A model generated the notes under the pieces. It saw only the letters and a list, made by a program, of their open reading frames with translations. It was not told the DNA's origin and made no database searches. This document shows, in pieces, positions 35,378-43,792 of a stretch of 64,000 bases of DNA. The translations under genes were made by a program, and so were the position numbers. Location: positions 868,001-932,000 of the forward strand of contig NZ_JANWGH010000001.1 of NCBI RefSeq assembly GCF_024919275.1, given 5' to 3'. This DNA comes from Algoriphagus limi (GTDB taxonomy: Bacteria; Bacteroidota; Bacteroidia; Cytophagales; Cyclobacteriaceae). The first letter of the stretch is position 1; each line of letters begins with the position of its first letter.

Positions 35378-35554
35378 ATGGAAGATTTCGAAGATGATTT
35401 TGATGAAATGGACGATTTCGAAACAGAAGACGATTTCGACTCCGATTTCGAAGATGAGTACGATCTAGAAGAGGACTCCGAATTTATCGATGACAACATT
35501 CTAGATTTCGATGAGGATGAAGATCTTGAAGATGATTTTGAGGATGACTTTTAA
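35378..35554 (+). CDS. Extremely acidic 58-residue protein
   Basis: ATG 35378 to TAA 35552-35554, 58 residues. I count 23 Asp and 14 Glu (about 64%), 9 Phe and no Lys or Arg. The pattern is repeats of D/E-D/E-F such as EDDFDEMDDF. It has no signal or membrane segment. This composition suggests an intrinsically disordered, DNA- or RNA-mimic-like, or cation-binding protein, but nothing more specific can be claimed. The gene lies between the CNCG protein and the 48-residue membrane protein, in the same direction. The reverse frame gives only a Ser-rich shadow. Confidence 0.6.
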   Translation: MEDFEDDFDEMDDFETEDDFDSDFEDEYDLEEDSEFIDDNILDFDEDEDLEDDFEDDF

Positions 35555-35638
35555 ATAAAGCTCGTATTAAATCAAAAGTTGTGAAAATCAACCTTTGGTT
35601 TTATCTTCGGGCGTTGAAAAATATTTAAATTCATACAC

Positions 35639-35785
35639 ATGATCTTGCTTGATATCTTCAGTTCCCCAATTGCGTCTGGCGCACAACTATTCTTATTGAT
35701 TGTAGTCATTTTGATTGGTTTAGGTGCCGGTCTTTCAGCGATGGATGCGAGAAAAACATTCTCCAAAGGAAAAAAGAATCATTAA
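35639..35785 (+). CDS. Small membrane protein (48 aa)
   Basis: ATG 35639 to TAA 35783-35785, 48 residues. One hydrophobic helix (about 15-34, AQLFLLIVVILIGLGAGLSA) precedes a short basic tail (DARKTFSKGKKNH), so the positive-inside rule puts the C-terminus in the cytoplasm. I know no named family. The gene ends 7 bases before a strong terminator, which supports it being real. It may share a transcript with the acidic protein. Confidence 0.6.
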   Translation: MILLDIFSSPIASGAQLFLLIVVILIGLGAGLSAMDARKTFSKGKKNH

Positions 35786-35792
35786 TTAATAT

Positions 35793-35812
35793 AAAGGAGG
35801 CTCGCCTCCTTT
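35793..35812 (+). terminator. Terminator after the 48-residue membrane protein
   Basis: Arms AAAGGAGG (35793-35800) and CCTCCTTT (35805-35812), 8-bp stem, loop CTCG, then a T-run. The T-run ends 7 bases before the ATG of the next gene. Confidence 0.85.
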
Positions 35813-35823
35813 TTTTATGCCCT

Positions 35824-36264
35824 ATGAAAAAGGATCAAAATTTTAAAAACCACGCAAGATATTTTCCATATCACCATTTTTTTCTCTTTCCACTTACACT
35901 AACATATTTTATCTGGACTATTATTGATCTGGATTTTGCTACCGCATCAGCAACTTCAGAAAGTATTAAATCCCTAATCCTTGCTTTGATTGTAATTAAT
36001 CTACCTTTTCTCGCTAGGATTTATGCCCTCAAAAATCAAAATCGCATAATCTATGCTGAGATGCGAGCACGGTATGCTGAATTAACGGGAAAGCCATTTA
36101 AAGAACTTGAATCAAGACTGTCAGGAAGTCAAATCATTGCGCTTAGATTTGCATCTGATGAGGAGTTGCTTGTTTTGATCGATGAAAGCATCAAGAATAA
36201 TTTGAATGGGAAGGAGATCAAAATGAAAATTAAAAACTGGAAAGGTGATTACCGGCGAGTTTAA
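35824..36264 (+). CDS. DUF6526-like membrane protein
   Basis: A 146-residue protein with two hydrophobic helices (about 20-40 and 48-66) and a soluble, charged C-terminal part with a LSGSQIIALRFASDEELLVLIDE segment. The start MKKDQNFKNHARYFPYHHFF resembles the DUF6526 family of Bacteroidota, from memory and with moderate certainty. Function unknown. It begins 12 bases after the terminator stem and overlaps the convergent glycerate kinase gene by 4 bases. Confidence 0.6.
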   Translation: MKKDQNFKNHARYFPYHHFFLFPLTLTYFIWTIIDLDFATASATSESIKSLILALIVINLPFLARIYALKNQNRIIYAEMRARYAELTGKPFKELESRLSGSQIIALRFASDEELLVLIDESIKNNLNGKEIKMKIKNWKGDYRRV

Positions 36265-37358
36265 ATCCGAAGCTTTGTCGCTATCGTTTTTCTAAATTGA
36301 TCTTTAGCTGTGTTTTTAAAATCGGGTTTGGAGAAATCCAAATCAGGAAGTTGGATAACTTTCTGAAATGCATAATTATTTGCTTCATTCCCTGAAGTGA
36401 TAATTTCAATAGGCTTAGAATATTTATTAGCTAATTGAAGTAGTTCATAGCACCCTTTCCCTCCTAAAGATTGTCCATCAAACCTTCCCTCTCCTGTCAA
36501 AATCAATTCGGTATCAGCTATGGTTTTTTCCATTTTTACCTGATCAAAGAAAAAGGAAGCACCGAAATTTATCTGAATAGGAAAAAAGGCATTTACCCCC
36601 ACGGCAATTCCTCCTGCAGCCCCAAAACCAGGCAGGTCCTTAAACTCCATTCTAGCTTTTGAGTAGAGTAAATCAACTGCCTTTTTAGCATCCTTTTCAA
36701 ACCCTTTAGCTATATCCTCGCCCAATCCCTTTTGAGGTCCAAAGACTGCAATAGCGCCATTCTCACCGAAAAATGGATTATTCACATCACACAAAAATTG
36801 AAAGCTCAAATCAGGAATTTTTGGGGAGCGTTGGATATGGACTACCTTACTCAAAAGATGATCGGAAAAAGGCAAAATAGCTCTACCCAATTGATCCAAA
36901 AATTCAAAGCCAACGGCTTGAAGAACCCCTATTCCTAAATCAACACTAGCACTTCCTCCCAATCCTAGTACAACATTCTCTACACCATATTTTATGGAAT
37001 CCTTAATAAGCATTCCTGTTCCAAATGTAGAAGCCACCCTAGGATTCAATTCATTTACTCCCAAATGAGTTATTCCACTGGCTGATGAAACATCCAAATA
37101 GATGGTCTTTTTGGCTTTATCCAGGCCATAATAAGTATAAATTGGTCTTCCAATAGCATCCAAAGACCAAGCACCGACTTTTTCTAGATCTAAATATTCT
37201 GTTAAGAGTTCGCATGTACCATCACCACCATCTCCAATTGGAATAGAAGTAATAGATGCAGCTGGATATTTTTTTTCAATAAATTCTGAAAGAATTCTAG
37301 CTGCTTCAGATGCACTCAGAGTTCCTTTGAAAGCATTGGGAGCAATTAGTACTTTCAT
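36261..37358 (-). CDS. Glycerate kinase (GlxK/GarK type)
   Basis: A 365-residue enzyme of glycerate kinase type GarK/GlxK. The N-terminus KVLIAPNAFKGTLSA (about 2-16), the GDGGDGTCELL motif near 43-53 and LGLGGSASVDLGIG near 132-145 are the family's ATP/glycerate-binding blocks. It phosphorylates glycerate, giving 2- or 3-phosphoglycerate. Its ATG overlaps the TGA of the AGCS symporter gene (ATGA), so the two are translated together. The pairing suggests a link between uptake of small amino acids and serine/glycerate metabolism, which is inference. Confidence 0.9.
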   Translation of the reverse strand: MKVLIAPNAFKGTLSASEAARILSEFIEKKYPAASITSIPIGDGGDGTCELLTEYLDLEKVGAWSLDAIGRPIYTYYGLDKAKKTIYLDVSSASGITHLGVNELNPRVASTFGTGMLIKDSIKYGVENVVLGLGGSASVDLGIGVLQAVGFEFLDQLGRAILPFSDHLLSKVVHIQRSPKIPDLSFQFLCDVNNPFFGENGAIAVFGPQKGLGEDIAKGFEKDAKKAVDLLYSKARMEFKDLPGFGAAGGIAVGVNAFFPIQINFGASFFFDQVKMEKTIADTELILTGEGRFDGQSLGGKGCYELLQLANKYSKPIEIITSGNEANNYAFQKVIQLPDLDFSKPDFKNTAKDQFRKTIATKLRI

Positions 37359-38710
37359 CTCTGTTTAGACTCCATTCTAAAGAAATAATCTTTATAAGCA
37401 GCCTTAACTCTTGGAGCTAAATAAATAGTGGAAATCATGGTAGGTATAGCCATGACAGCATACATACCATCCACCAAACTAACTACCACTTCCAAGGAAG
37501 CAACAGCTCCAGCAACAATGGTGATCAGGTAGAAGTAATTATAAAAATCCGCTCTTTTAGCTCCAAATAGGTAATTGAAGCACTTATGGCCATAGTAAGA
37601 ATAGGTAAACATGGTAGACAGAGCGAAAATCAATACCGCGGCCATTAACAGATACTTTCCTATTCCTGGTAAGGCAGACTCAAAAGCATTCAAGGTCAAG
37701 CGAACACCATCAGCTTCGGTAGATTGCCAAACACCCGTAACCATGATTACTAAAGCAGTGAGTGTACAAACTACAATAGTATCGATAAAAGGACCCAGCA
37801 TCGCAATCAAACCTTCACGAATAGGTTCTCGGTTTTTAGAAGCTCCATGAACCATTGGGGCAGTACCAATTCCCGCTTCATTTGAAAATGCAGCTCTACG
37901 AGCACCCGTAATAATCACGGCACCCACAACTCCTCCAGCTGCTGCTTTTCCAGTAAATGCATCAGAGATAATCATCCAAAGCATTTCGGGAACTACTGTG
38001 AAATTTTTACCCACAATTATCAAAACAGTAATGAAGTACAAGGCAACCATAAATGGCACTAATTTGGAAGCTACCGCTGCAATCCGCTTAATCCCACCTA
38101 AAATCACAAATGCTACCAAGACCATCATCGAAACACCAATGATCCATCTTACAGATTCTGTAGATTCAATACCCACAGGTTCTAGCATTACTGCTCTAAA
38201 TACGGCCGATAATTGATTTGCCTGAAAAATCGCTAAAAGACCTAAAACACCGGCAACTGAGAAAATGATGGATAAAAACTTAAATCGTTTTCCCATTCCT
38301 TCCTCTATTACATACATAGGACCACCTTGAACAACTCCAGCCGAATCTGTTCCTCGATACATAATTGCTAAGCTACAGCTGTAATATTTGGTGGCCATGC
38401 CAACGAAAGCAGACATCCACATCCAAAAAATTGCTCCCGGCCCGCCCATATTGATAGCAATAGCAACACCACTAATATTCCCCAGACCAACGGTAGCGGC
38501 AATAGCTGCTGAAAGTGCCTGGAAAGAAGTGATTTGACCTGGTGCCAAGTCATCATCATATTTTCCACGAAGAAGACTTATTGCATGGCCAATTTTTCGA
38601 AAAGGGACAAAACCCGAATGAAAAAGTAAAATCAATCCCCCTCCCATCAACAAAACAAGCATTGGTGTGCCCCAAATCCAATTCGCAAAAGTTACGATAA
38701 TATCACCCAT
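37355..38710 (-). CDS. Alanine/glycine:cation symporter (AGCS)
   Basis: A 451-residue inner-membrane carrier of the AGCS/AlsT family with about 10-11 hydrophobic helices. The diagnostic blocks are TSFQALSAAIAATVGLGNISGVA (about 61-83) and GAIFWMWMSAFVGM (near 93-106), with a later EAGIGTAPMVHGA block (near 275-287). It couples uptake of alanine or glycine to sodium or protons. First gene of a pair with the glycerate kinase. Confidence 0.9.
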   Translation of the reverse strand: MGDIIVTFANWIWGTPMLVLLMGGGLILLFHSGFVPFRKIGHAISLLRGKYDDDLAPGQITSFQALSAAIAATVGLGNISGVAIAINMGGPGAIFWMWMSAFVGMATKYYSCSLAIMYRGTDSAGVVQGGPMYVIEEGMGKRFKFLSIIFSVAGVLGLLAIFQANQLSAVFRAVMLEPVGIESTESVRWIIGVSMMVLVAFVILGGIKRIAAVASKLVPFMVALYFITVLIIVGKNFTVVPEMLWMIISDAFTGKAAAGGVVGAVIITGARRAAFSNEAGIGTAPMVHGASKNREPIREGLIAMLGPFIDTIVVCTLTALVIMVTGVWQSTEADGVRLTLNAFESALPGIGKYLLMAAVLIFALSTMFTYSYYGHKCFNYLFGAKRADFYNYFYLITIVAGAVASLEVVVSLVDGMYAVMAIPTMISTIYLAPRVKAAYKDYFFRMESKQR

Positions 38711-38809
38711 AAATAATCTGGTATTTCTTGTGGTTTAAGTTCTAAAATAAGCTGCCATAATAGCCCCAATTTATTCAAAAACCAATTTTAAACAGATTGG
38801 AAATGAAAA

Positions 38810-38830
38810 ACCCGGACTTAAAATCCGGGT
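38810..38830 (-). terminator. Terminator after the GH20 gene
   Basis: Arms ACCCGGA (38810-38816) and TCCGGGT (38824-38830), 7-bp stem, 7-base loop, with a T-run on the minus strand, downstream of the gene ending at 38847. Confidence 0.75.
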
Positions 38831-38846
38831 CTCATTAAGGTTTTTT

Positions 38847-40454
38847 TTACCAATTTACCTTCGAGGTCCGGTAAAAGTCTATCCCTTGATTTTCCCAGCT
38901 TTTTCCTAACTCCTTGATTCGAGCTTGGAAACTAACCCAATCTCTGGTACTGGCGGGTGACCAAGCAACTTCAGCTAATGCAGCAAGTCTAGGGAAAACA
39001 AGATATTCAATATCAGCTCTGTTCTCAACAGTCTCAGTCCAAAGCGGCGCTTCAACTCCAAAAATATCACTCTTAGAAATTCCAGAAGCGTAACTTGCCG
39101 GATCCCATAGATAAGCAGAATCCAACTCGATATAAGCTGCCCAATGGAGGCCGATTCTACTTGTAGAATCATATTGCATATCCAAATAGGCTTTTTTAGC
39201 GGGTGACATCAAGATTTTATTTCCCTGACCTACAGCCAAACCTGCATTCTCTTCATCAGCCCAGAATTGGGCTATATTTCCTGAAAGTAACTTTGCTGTA
39301 GCAATCTCATCCCAGCCAATACTGGTTTTTCCATATTTCTGAACGATTTCCTGCACCTTCTCCACAAACACCACATAATCGTCTTTTCTTGTCACATGAG
39401 ACTCATCACCGCCAATATGGATATAAGGACCAGGAGTAATTTCGGACAATTCACGAACCACATCATCTATGAACTGGTAGGTCAAATCTAAATCAGTGTC
39501 AAAGGTGCTAAACCCTACTTCAGTTCCAGTGTACAATTCAGCTGGCTCCCGAATGATCATCTTGGATGAAAAATCTATTTCCGAACCATGAACAGGCTTA
39601 TTTACTGTACTTAAATCTCCATCTGGCAAATTGATTCCAGGATTTAACTCTCCATAAGAGGCCAAAGCTGCATTAGTATGCCCCGGCATGTCGATCTCTG
39701 GTACGATAGTAATGAAACGCTCTGCAGCATATCTAACTATTTCCTGGTAATCCTCCTGTGTAAAGAATCCACTTTCTCCACCTCCCACTTCAGTGCTACC
39801 ACCGATTTCAGTCAATCTTGGCCAAGATTTTATTTCAATTCTCCATCCCTGATCGTCGGTCAAATGCAAATGGAAATGATTTAGCTTCAAATGAGCCATT
39901 TGATCAATAAAATGCTTGACATCTTCCATACCTATAAAATGTCTAGCTACATCCAACATAGCTCCACGATAGCCATATTCAGGTGAATCAGTAATAGAAC
40001 CTGTTGGCGCTAACCAAGCCACGGACTTCCTTTCATTGGAAAGAATCTCTGCTGGAAATACCTGCAAGAGAGTTTGAACTCCATAGAAAATCCCAGCTGG
40101 AGAATTTGCCGTGATTTTGACTTGTTCCTTTTCAATTTCAAGTTGGTAGGATTCATCGGAAGGATTATTTCCTGTCAATTCAAAAACAAGATTTCCAGTT
40201 TCAGCGACTTGAATATCAAATCCTGTTGATTGGCTTACCTGATCGGCAAAATAGGTGGCAATAGGTGAAAGACTTGCTTGATCTCCTACCAATTGGATAG
40301 CAGAAGAACTCATTAATTCAAAAGTACCATTTGAAGAAGAGACTTGGCTGGGAATAGGAATAATTCCTCGATCTTCTAAAGCTGGACCCGATGGCTGACA
40401 ACTGTAGATGAAAGAGGAAAAGATTAGGGCGATAATTACATTAAACTTTTTCAT
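38847..40454 (-). CDS. GH20 beta-N-acetylhexosaminidase lipoprotein
   Basis: A 535-residue exported lipoprotein (lipobox Cys19, FIYSC). A GH20 N-terminal alpha/beta domain (about 25-145) precedes the barrel (about 150-500). The catalytic Asp350-Glu351 pair sits in HIGGDESH; the barrel also has HLHLTDDQGW and EIDMPGHTNA. It removes terminal N-acetylhexosamines from chitin or glycan fragments at the cell surface. Met at 40454 is preferred to a TTG at 40499, since the signal peptide starts there. No SusC/SusD pair or other glycan gene is adjacent, so it is not part of a polysaccharide locus. Confidence 0.9.
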   Translation of the reverse strand: MKKFNVIIALIFSSFIYSCQPSGPALEDRGIIPIPSQVSSSNGTFELMSSSAIQLVGDQASLSPIATYFADQVSQSTGFDIQVAETGNLVFELTGNNPSDESYQLEIEKEQVKITANSPAGIFYGVQTLLQVFPAEILSNERKSVAWLAPTGSITDSPEYGYRGAMLDVARHFIGMEDVKHFIDQMAHLKLNHFHLHLTDDQGWRIEIKSWPRLTEIGGSTEVGGGESGFFTQEDYQEIVRYAAERFITIVPEIDMPGHTNAALASYGELNPGINLPDGDLSTVNKPVHGSEIDFSSKMIIREPAELYTGTEVGFSTFDTDLDLTYQFIDDVVRELSEITPGPYIHIGGDESHVTRKDDYVVFVEKVQEIVQKYGKTSIGWDEIATAKLLSGNIAQFWADEENAGLAVGQGNKILMSPAKKAYLDMQYDSTSRIGLHWAAYIELDSAYLWDPASYASGISKSDIFGVEAPLWTETVENRADIEYLVFPRLAALAEVAWSPASTRDWVSFQARIKELGKSWENQGIDFYRTSKVNW

Positions 40455-40675
40455 AGACAAATAAATAAGGGGACATAAACTTACTCTATTTTTTTTCAAA
40501 TGTTGCCCCCATTTAAATATTTCTTTAAAAATGCAGTCTAATAAAATGACATGAATAAAATCAGAGAAATTAGGCTCCGTCCATCATTTCATTTGGTATT
40601 TAATCCTAAAATCAAAAGATTTATCTTATCAATTTTAATAGTTTAGAATACTTCAAAAACTGAGATAATTCTGAT

Positions 40676-42136
40676 ATGAAAGGAAATTCAAACAAGCCGG
40701 AAAATTCAAGAAGGAGCTTTATCAAAGGAACCGCTTTGGCAATGACTGGATTCTACATTGTTCCTCGTCATGTTTTAGGCGGACCGGGCTATGTAGCGCC
40801 CAGCGATAAGCTTCGAGTAGCAGGAATTGGTGTCGGAGGAATGGGATACAATGATGTAAGTGGAGTCTTTCGAAGTGGGAAAGCAGATATTGTAGCTCTT
40901 TGTGATGTGGACGACACAAGAGCAAAAAGAAGCCGAGACGAGCATCCAAAAGCGGCCTATTATAAGGATTTCCGAGTCATGCTAGAGAAGGAACAGAATA
41001 ATATAGATGCAGTCACTGTGTCCACGCCTGACCATATGCATGCAGTGCAAGCTATGATGGCGATGAAAATGGGAAAGCATGTCTATGTTCAAAAACCCCT
41101 CTCCCATGACATATATGAAGCTAGAATGCTCACTGAAGCTGCTGAAAAATACAAGGTCGTTACCCAAATGGGAAATCAAGGTTCATCTGGTGATGGAGTC
41201 CGAAAAATGGTGGAATGGTATAATGCCGGACTTATCGGTGAGGCTACTAAAGTTTATTCCTGGACCAACCGACCTGTTTGGCCACAAGGTATTCCCTGGC
41301 CTACAGAGGCACAAACGCCACCAGCAGATTTAGATTGGGACCTTTGGCTTGGTACTGCACCCTATCGAGATTATGTCGGCAACCTTGTTCCATTCAATTG
41401 GAGAGGATGGTGGGATTATGGAACAGGAGCATTGGGTGATATGGCCTGTCATATCATGGAGCCTCCTTTCCGAGTTTTGGGTCTTGGTTATCCGAAATCC
41501 GCAGAATGCTCAGTCGGTTCTGTATATGTTGGGGAATTTCAAAGAGGATACTTCCCGGATAGTTGTCCTCCATCCTCACATATTACCTTGAGGTTTGATA
41601 TGCCAGGTGGTAGGGAGCTAGAATTCCATTGGATGGATGGAGGAATACAACCTACTAGACCTGAGGAACTTGAACCAAATGAAGTAATGGGAGATGGTGG
41701 GAATGGGGTAATTATCGAAGGAACCGCTGGTAAAATGATGTGTTCAACCTATGGAATTGACCCAAAACTTCTACCAACATCCAAAACCCAATACATTCAA
41801 GTCCCAGAGACAGAATATCGAGTTCCGGGTGGAGATAGAGGTCATTATAATAATTGGGTGGAAGCTTGTATAGCAGGTCATGGTTCTGAAGAGTATAAGC
41901 GTCTGAGCTCTCCATTTAGTGTGGCAGGTCCTTTGACAGAATCTGTCTTGATGGGAAATCTAGCTATCAGAAGCTATGATTATCGAGTACCAAGACCTGG
42001 TGGAAATGCAAACCAATTTGACTATCCTGGAAGAGGAATAAAACTGGTTTGGGATGGGCCGAATATGAAAATCACCAACTTCGAACCGGCTAATCAATTT
42101 GTAAAAAGGACTTATCGAGAAGGATTTAGCCTTTAA
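40676..42136 (+). CDS. Tat-exported Gfo/Idh/MocA family oxidoreductase
   Basis: A 486-residue NAD(P)-dependent oxidoreductase. The N-terminus SRRSFIKGTALAMTG is a twin-arginine signal. The Rossmann region has GIGVGGMG near 51-58 and the lysine motif VQKPLSHD near 138-145; the C-terminal part has GDMACHIMEPPFRVLGLG (near 258), typical of exported Bacteroidota members that act on sugars or glycosides. Substrate unknown. Solitary, followed by a bidirectional terminator. Confidence 0.85.
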   Translation: MKGNSNKPENSRRSFIKGTALAMTGFYIVPRHVLGGPGYVAPSDKLRVAGIGVGGMGYNDVSGVFRSGKADIVALCDVDDTRAKRSRDEHPKAAYYKDFRVMLEKEQNNIDAVTVSTPDHMHAVQAMMAMKMGKHVYVQKPLSHDIYEARMLTEAAEKYKVVTQMGNQGSSGDGVRKMVEWYNAGLIGEATKVYSWTNRPVWPQGIPWPTEAQTPPADLDWDLWLGTAPYRDYVGNLVPFNWRGWWDYGTGALGDMACHIMEPPFRVLGLGYPKSAECSVGSVYVGEFQRGYFPDSCPPSSHITLRFDMPGGRELEFHWMDGGIQPTRPEELEPNEVMGDGGNGVIIEGTAGKMMCSTYGIDPKLLPTSKTQYIQVPETEYRVPGGDRGHYNNWVEACIAGHGSEEYKRLSSPFSVAGPLTESVLMGNLAIRSYDYRVPRPGGNANQFDYPGRGIKLVWDGPNMKITNFEPANQFVKRTYREGFSL

Positions 42137-42138
42137 GC

Positions 42139-42165
42139 AAAAAGCCCGATTAAATCGGGCTTTTT
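42139..42165. terminator. Bidirectional terminator
   Basis: Arms AAAAAGCCCGA (42139-42149) and TCGGGCTTTTT (42155-42165), 11-bp stem, 5-base loop, with T-runs on both strands, between convergent oxidoreductase and OmpA-family genes. Confidence 0.9.
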
Positions 42166-43791
42166 TTAGTTTTCTACAGTAATCTCTACTCGTCTATTTT
42201 TACTTCTTCCAGCTTCTGTGGCATTAGAGGCGATTGGTCTTGTACCTCCCCAACCTGAAATACGAAGACGTTCAAAAGCCACACCTTTTTCGAACAAATA
42301 ATCCCTAACGGATGTAGCTCTATCCAATGAAAGAGCCTTATTTAATCCAGGATCTCCAGCATTATCAGTATGGCCGCTAATCCGAATGATTACCTCCGGA
42401 TTCTCATTTAAAAATTTGGCAATTTGATCAAGGAACTCCATCGTAGCGCTCCCTTCTAATTCAGAAGTACCCCGCTTAAAACCAACTTGATCCAGGAGAA
42501 GACTATTTCCAGCTTCAGCTCTTGTCATCAAAATCACATTGGGTTCATTTGTTCTCAGGGAAGAAATTGAAACTGTGACAGGAAAGAATTGAGGAGCTTC
42601 AAATCTCAGGAAATTAGCATTTGATTGGATATCCGATAGCTTGATTGTTCTAGAATCTAAAGTTTGACTAGATACGCCCTCTCCAAAATAAACCGTAAAA
42701 TCTTCAACACGCGTCCTGTTTTTTTGATCTATCACCAGCCATCGCAAAGGTTCTTCTTCAATTGCTACCTCCTTTTCTTCTAATCGCACTTCAGGAATTC
42801 CTACAGCATTTGAAGGAAAAATTGGTTTAAGCTCCGATACTTTTGTCGTAGACTCATTTTGTTCAGTTTGGGCAATTGCAACCGTAGAAGGAGCTTCAAA
42901 TTCAGCAGGAATTTCCAAATCAACAGGCTCTTTAAACGTTACTAAATCTGCAAATCCATCACTGTTTTGGGTAGTGGTCCAAACAACTTCCTGGTCTGAA
43001 ATGAAAGTAACCGAACTTTCAGACCCTGCACTATTCAGTTGAACCCACTTTTCTGGAGCACTCCACTGATCAAAATCATCAGAAAGCTTTTTGGCAATGA
43101 AAATATCTTTTCCTTCCGCTCCTACTTGCATATTGGATGAAAAATAAAGGAGGTTTGAATCAGGGTCAAAAAAGGGGCTGATTTCCTGTCCAGGAGTATT
43201 AATCACATTGCCAAGGTGTTTTGGTATTGACCATTGAACAGGAGCAATTTTTTCACTTACATAAATATCCTCATTGCCTCTGCTATCCTCCCTTTTACCG
43301 GATAAAAAAATCAACTTACCGCCTTTAGCAACCCTTCCAGATATTTTTCCTTCAAGATCAGAAAGCCCTTCCATTGAAATCGGACGAAGGAAATTCCAAT
43401 CACTTCCAAATTTCGAATATTGAAATATTCCATTTCGCTCAGACCCTTGATGGTAAACCAACAAAGTCAAAAGGTCCTCTAATCCCAAAGCAATATCATA
43501 ACCCGAAGTACTTAAATCAGGTCTATGAGTAGCTTCTGACCAATTTCCATCCGCATCTTTTTTGGTCATCCAGATATCTCCTGGATCAGTGATTCCACCT
43601 AAATTTTGAAAATGGTTAGCCCTTGTAAACAAAAGCACCCCATCACCAATCCAAACAGGATTTTGGTCATCCTGAGGACTATTTGCTCCAGATAAATTTT
43701 GAATCTCTTGGGCTTTTACAATGGTTGAAATAAAAAAAGCAAGCAGAGAAACTCTGCCTGCCTGAATAATGTACGAATTAAGTTTTTTCAT
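42166..43791 (-). CDS. OmpA-family protein with PD40 beta-propeller region
   Basis: A 541-residue exported outer-membrane-associated protein. Signal peptide ends near residue 27 (IVKAQ). Residues about 30-265 hold PD40-like repeats (e.g. NTPGQEISPFFDPDSNLLYF). A linker (about 280-400) leads to a C-terminal OmpA domain (about 425-541) with SGHTDNAGD and the NKALSLDRA motif that contacts peptidoglycan. No transmembrane barrel is evident. Its ATG lies one base after the stop of the deoxyhypusine-synthase-like gene, so the two are tightly coupled. Confidence 0.85.
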   Translation of the reverse strand: MKKLNSYIIQAGRVSLLAFFISTIVKAQEIQNLSGANSPQDDQNPVWIGDGVLLFTRANHFQNLGGITDPGDIWMTKKDADGNWSEATHRPDLSTSGYDIALGLEDLLTLLVYHQGSERNGIFQYSKFGSDWNFLRPISMEGLSDLEGKISGRVAKGGKLIFLSGKREDSRGNEDIYVSEKIAPVQWSIPKHLGNVINTPGQEISPFFDPDSNLLYFSSNMQVGAEGKDIFIAKKLSDDFDQWSAPEKWVQLNSAGSESSVTFISDQEVVWTTTQNSDGFADLVTFKEPVDLEIPAEFEAPSTVAIAQTEQNESTTKVSELKPIFPSNAVGIPEVRLEEKEVAIEEEPLRWLVIDQKNRTRVEDFTVYFGEGVSSQTLDSRTIKLSDIQSNANFLRFEAPQFFPVTVSISSLRTNEPNVILMTRAEAGNSLLLDQVGFKRGTSELEGSATMEFLDQIAKFLNENPEVIIRISGHTDNAGDPGLNKALSLDRATSVRDYLFEKGVAFERLRISGWGGTRPIASNATEAGRSKNRRVEITVEN

Positions 43792-43792
43792 T

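Noticed and set aside
35266..35499. Ser-rich reverse-strand open frame opposite the acidic gene
   Set aside because: It is the antisense shadow of the GAx-rich acidic coding stretch (GAT/GAA read backwards give Ser/Phe-type codons) and it overlaps two real genes.
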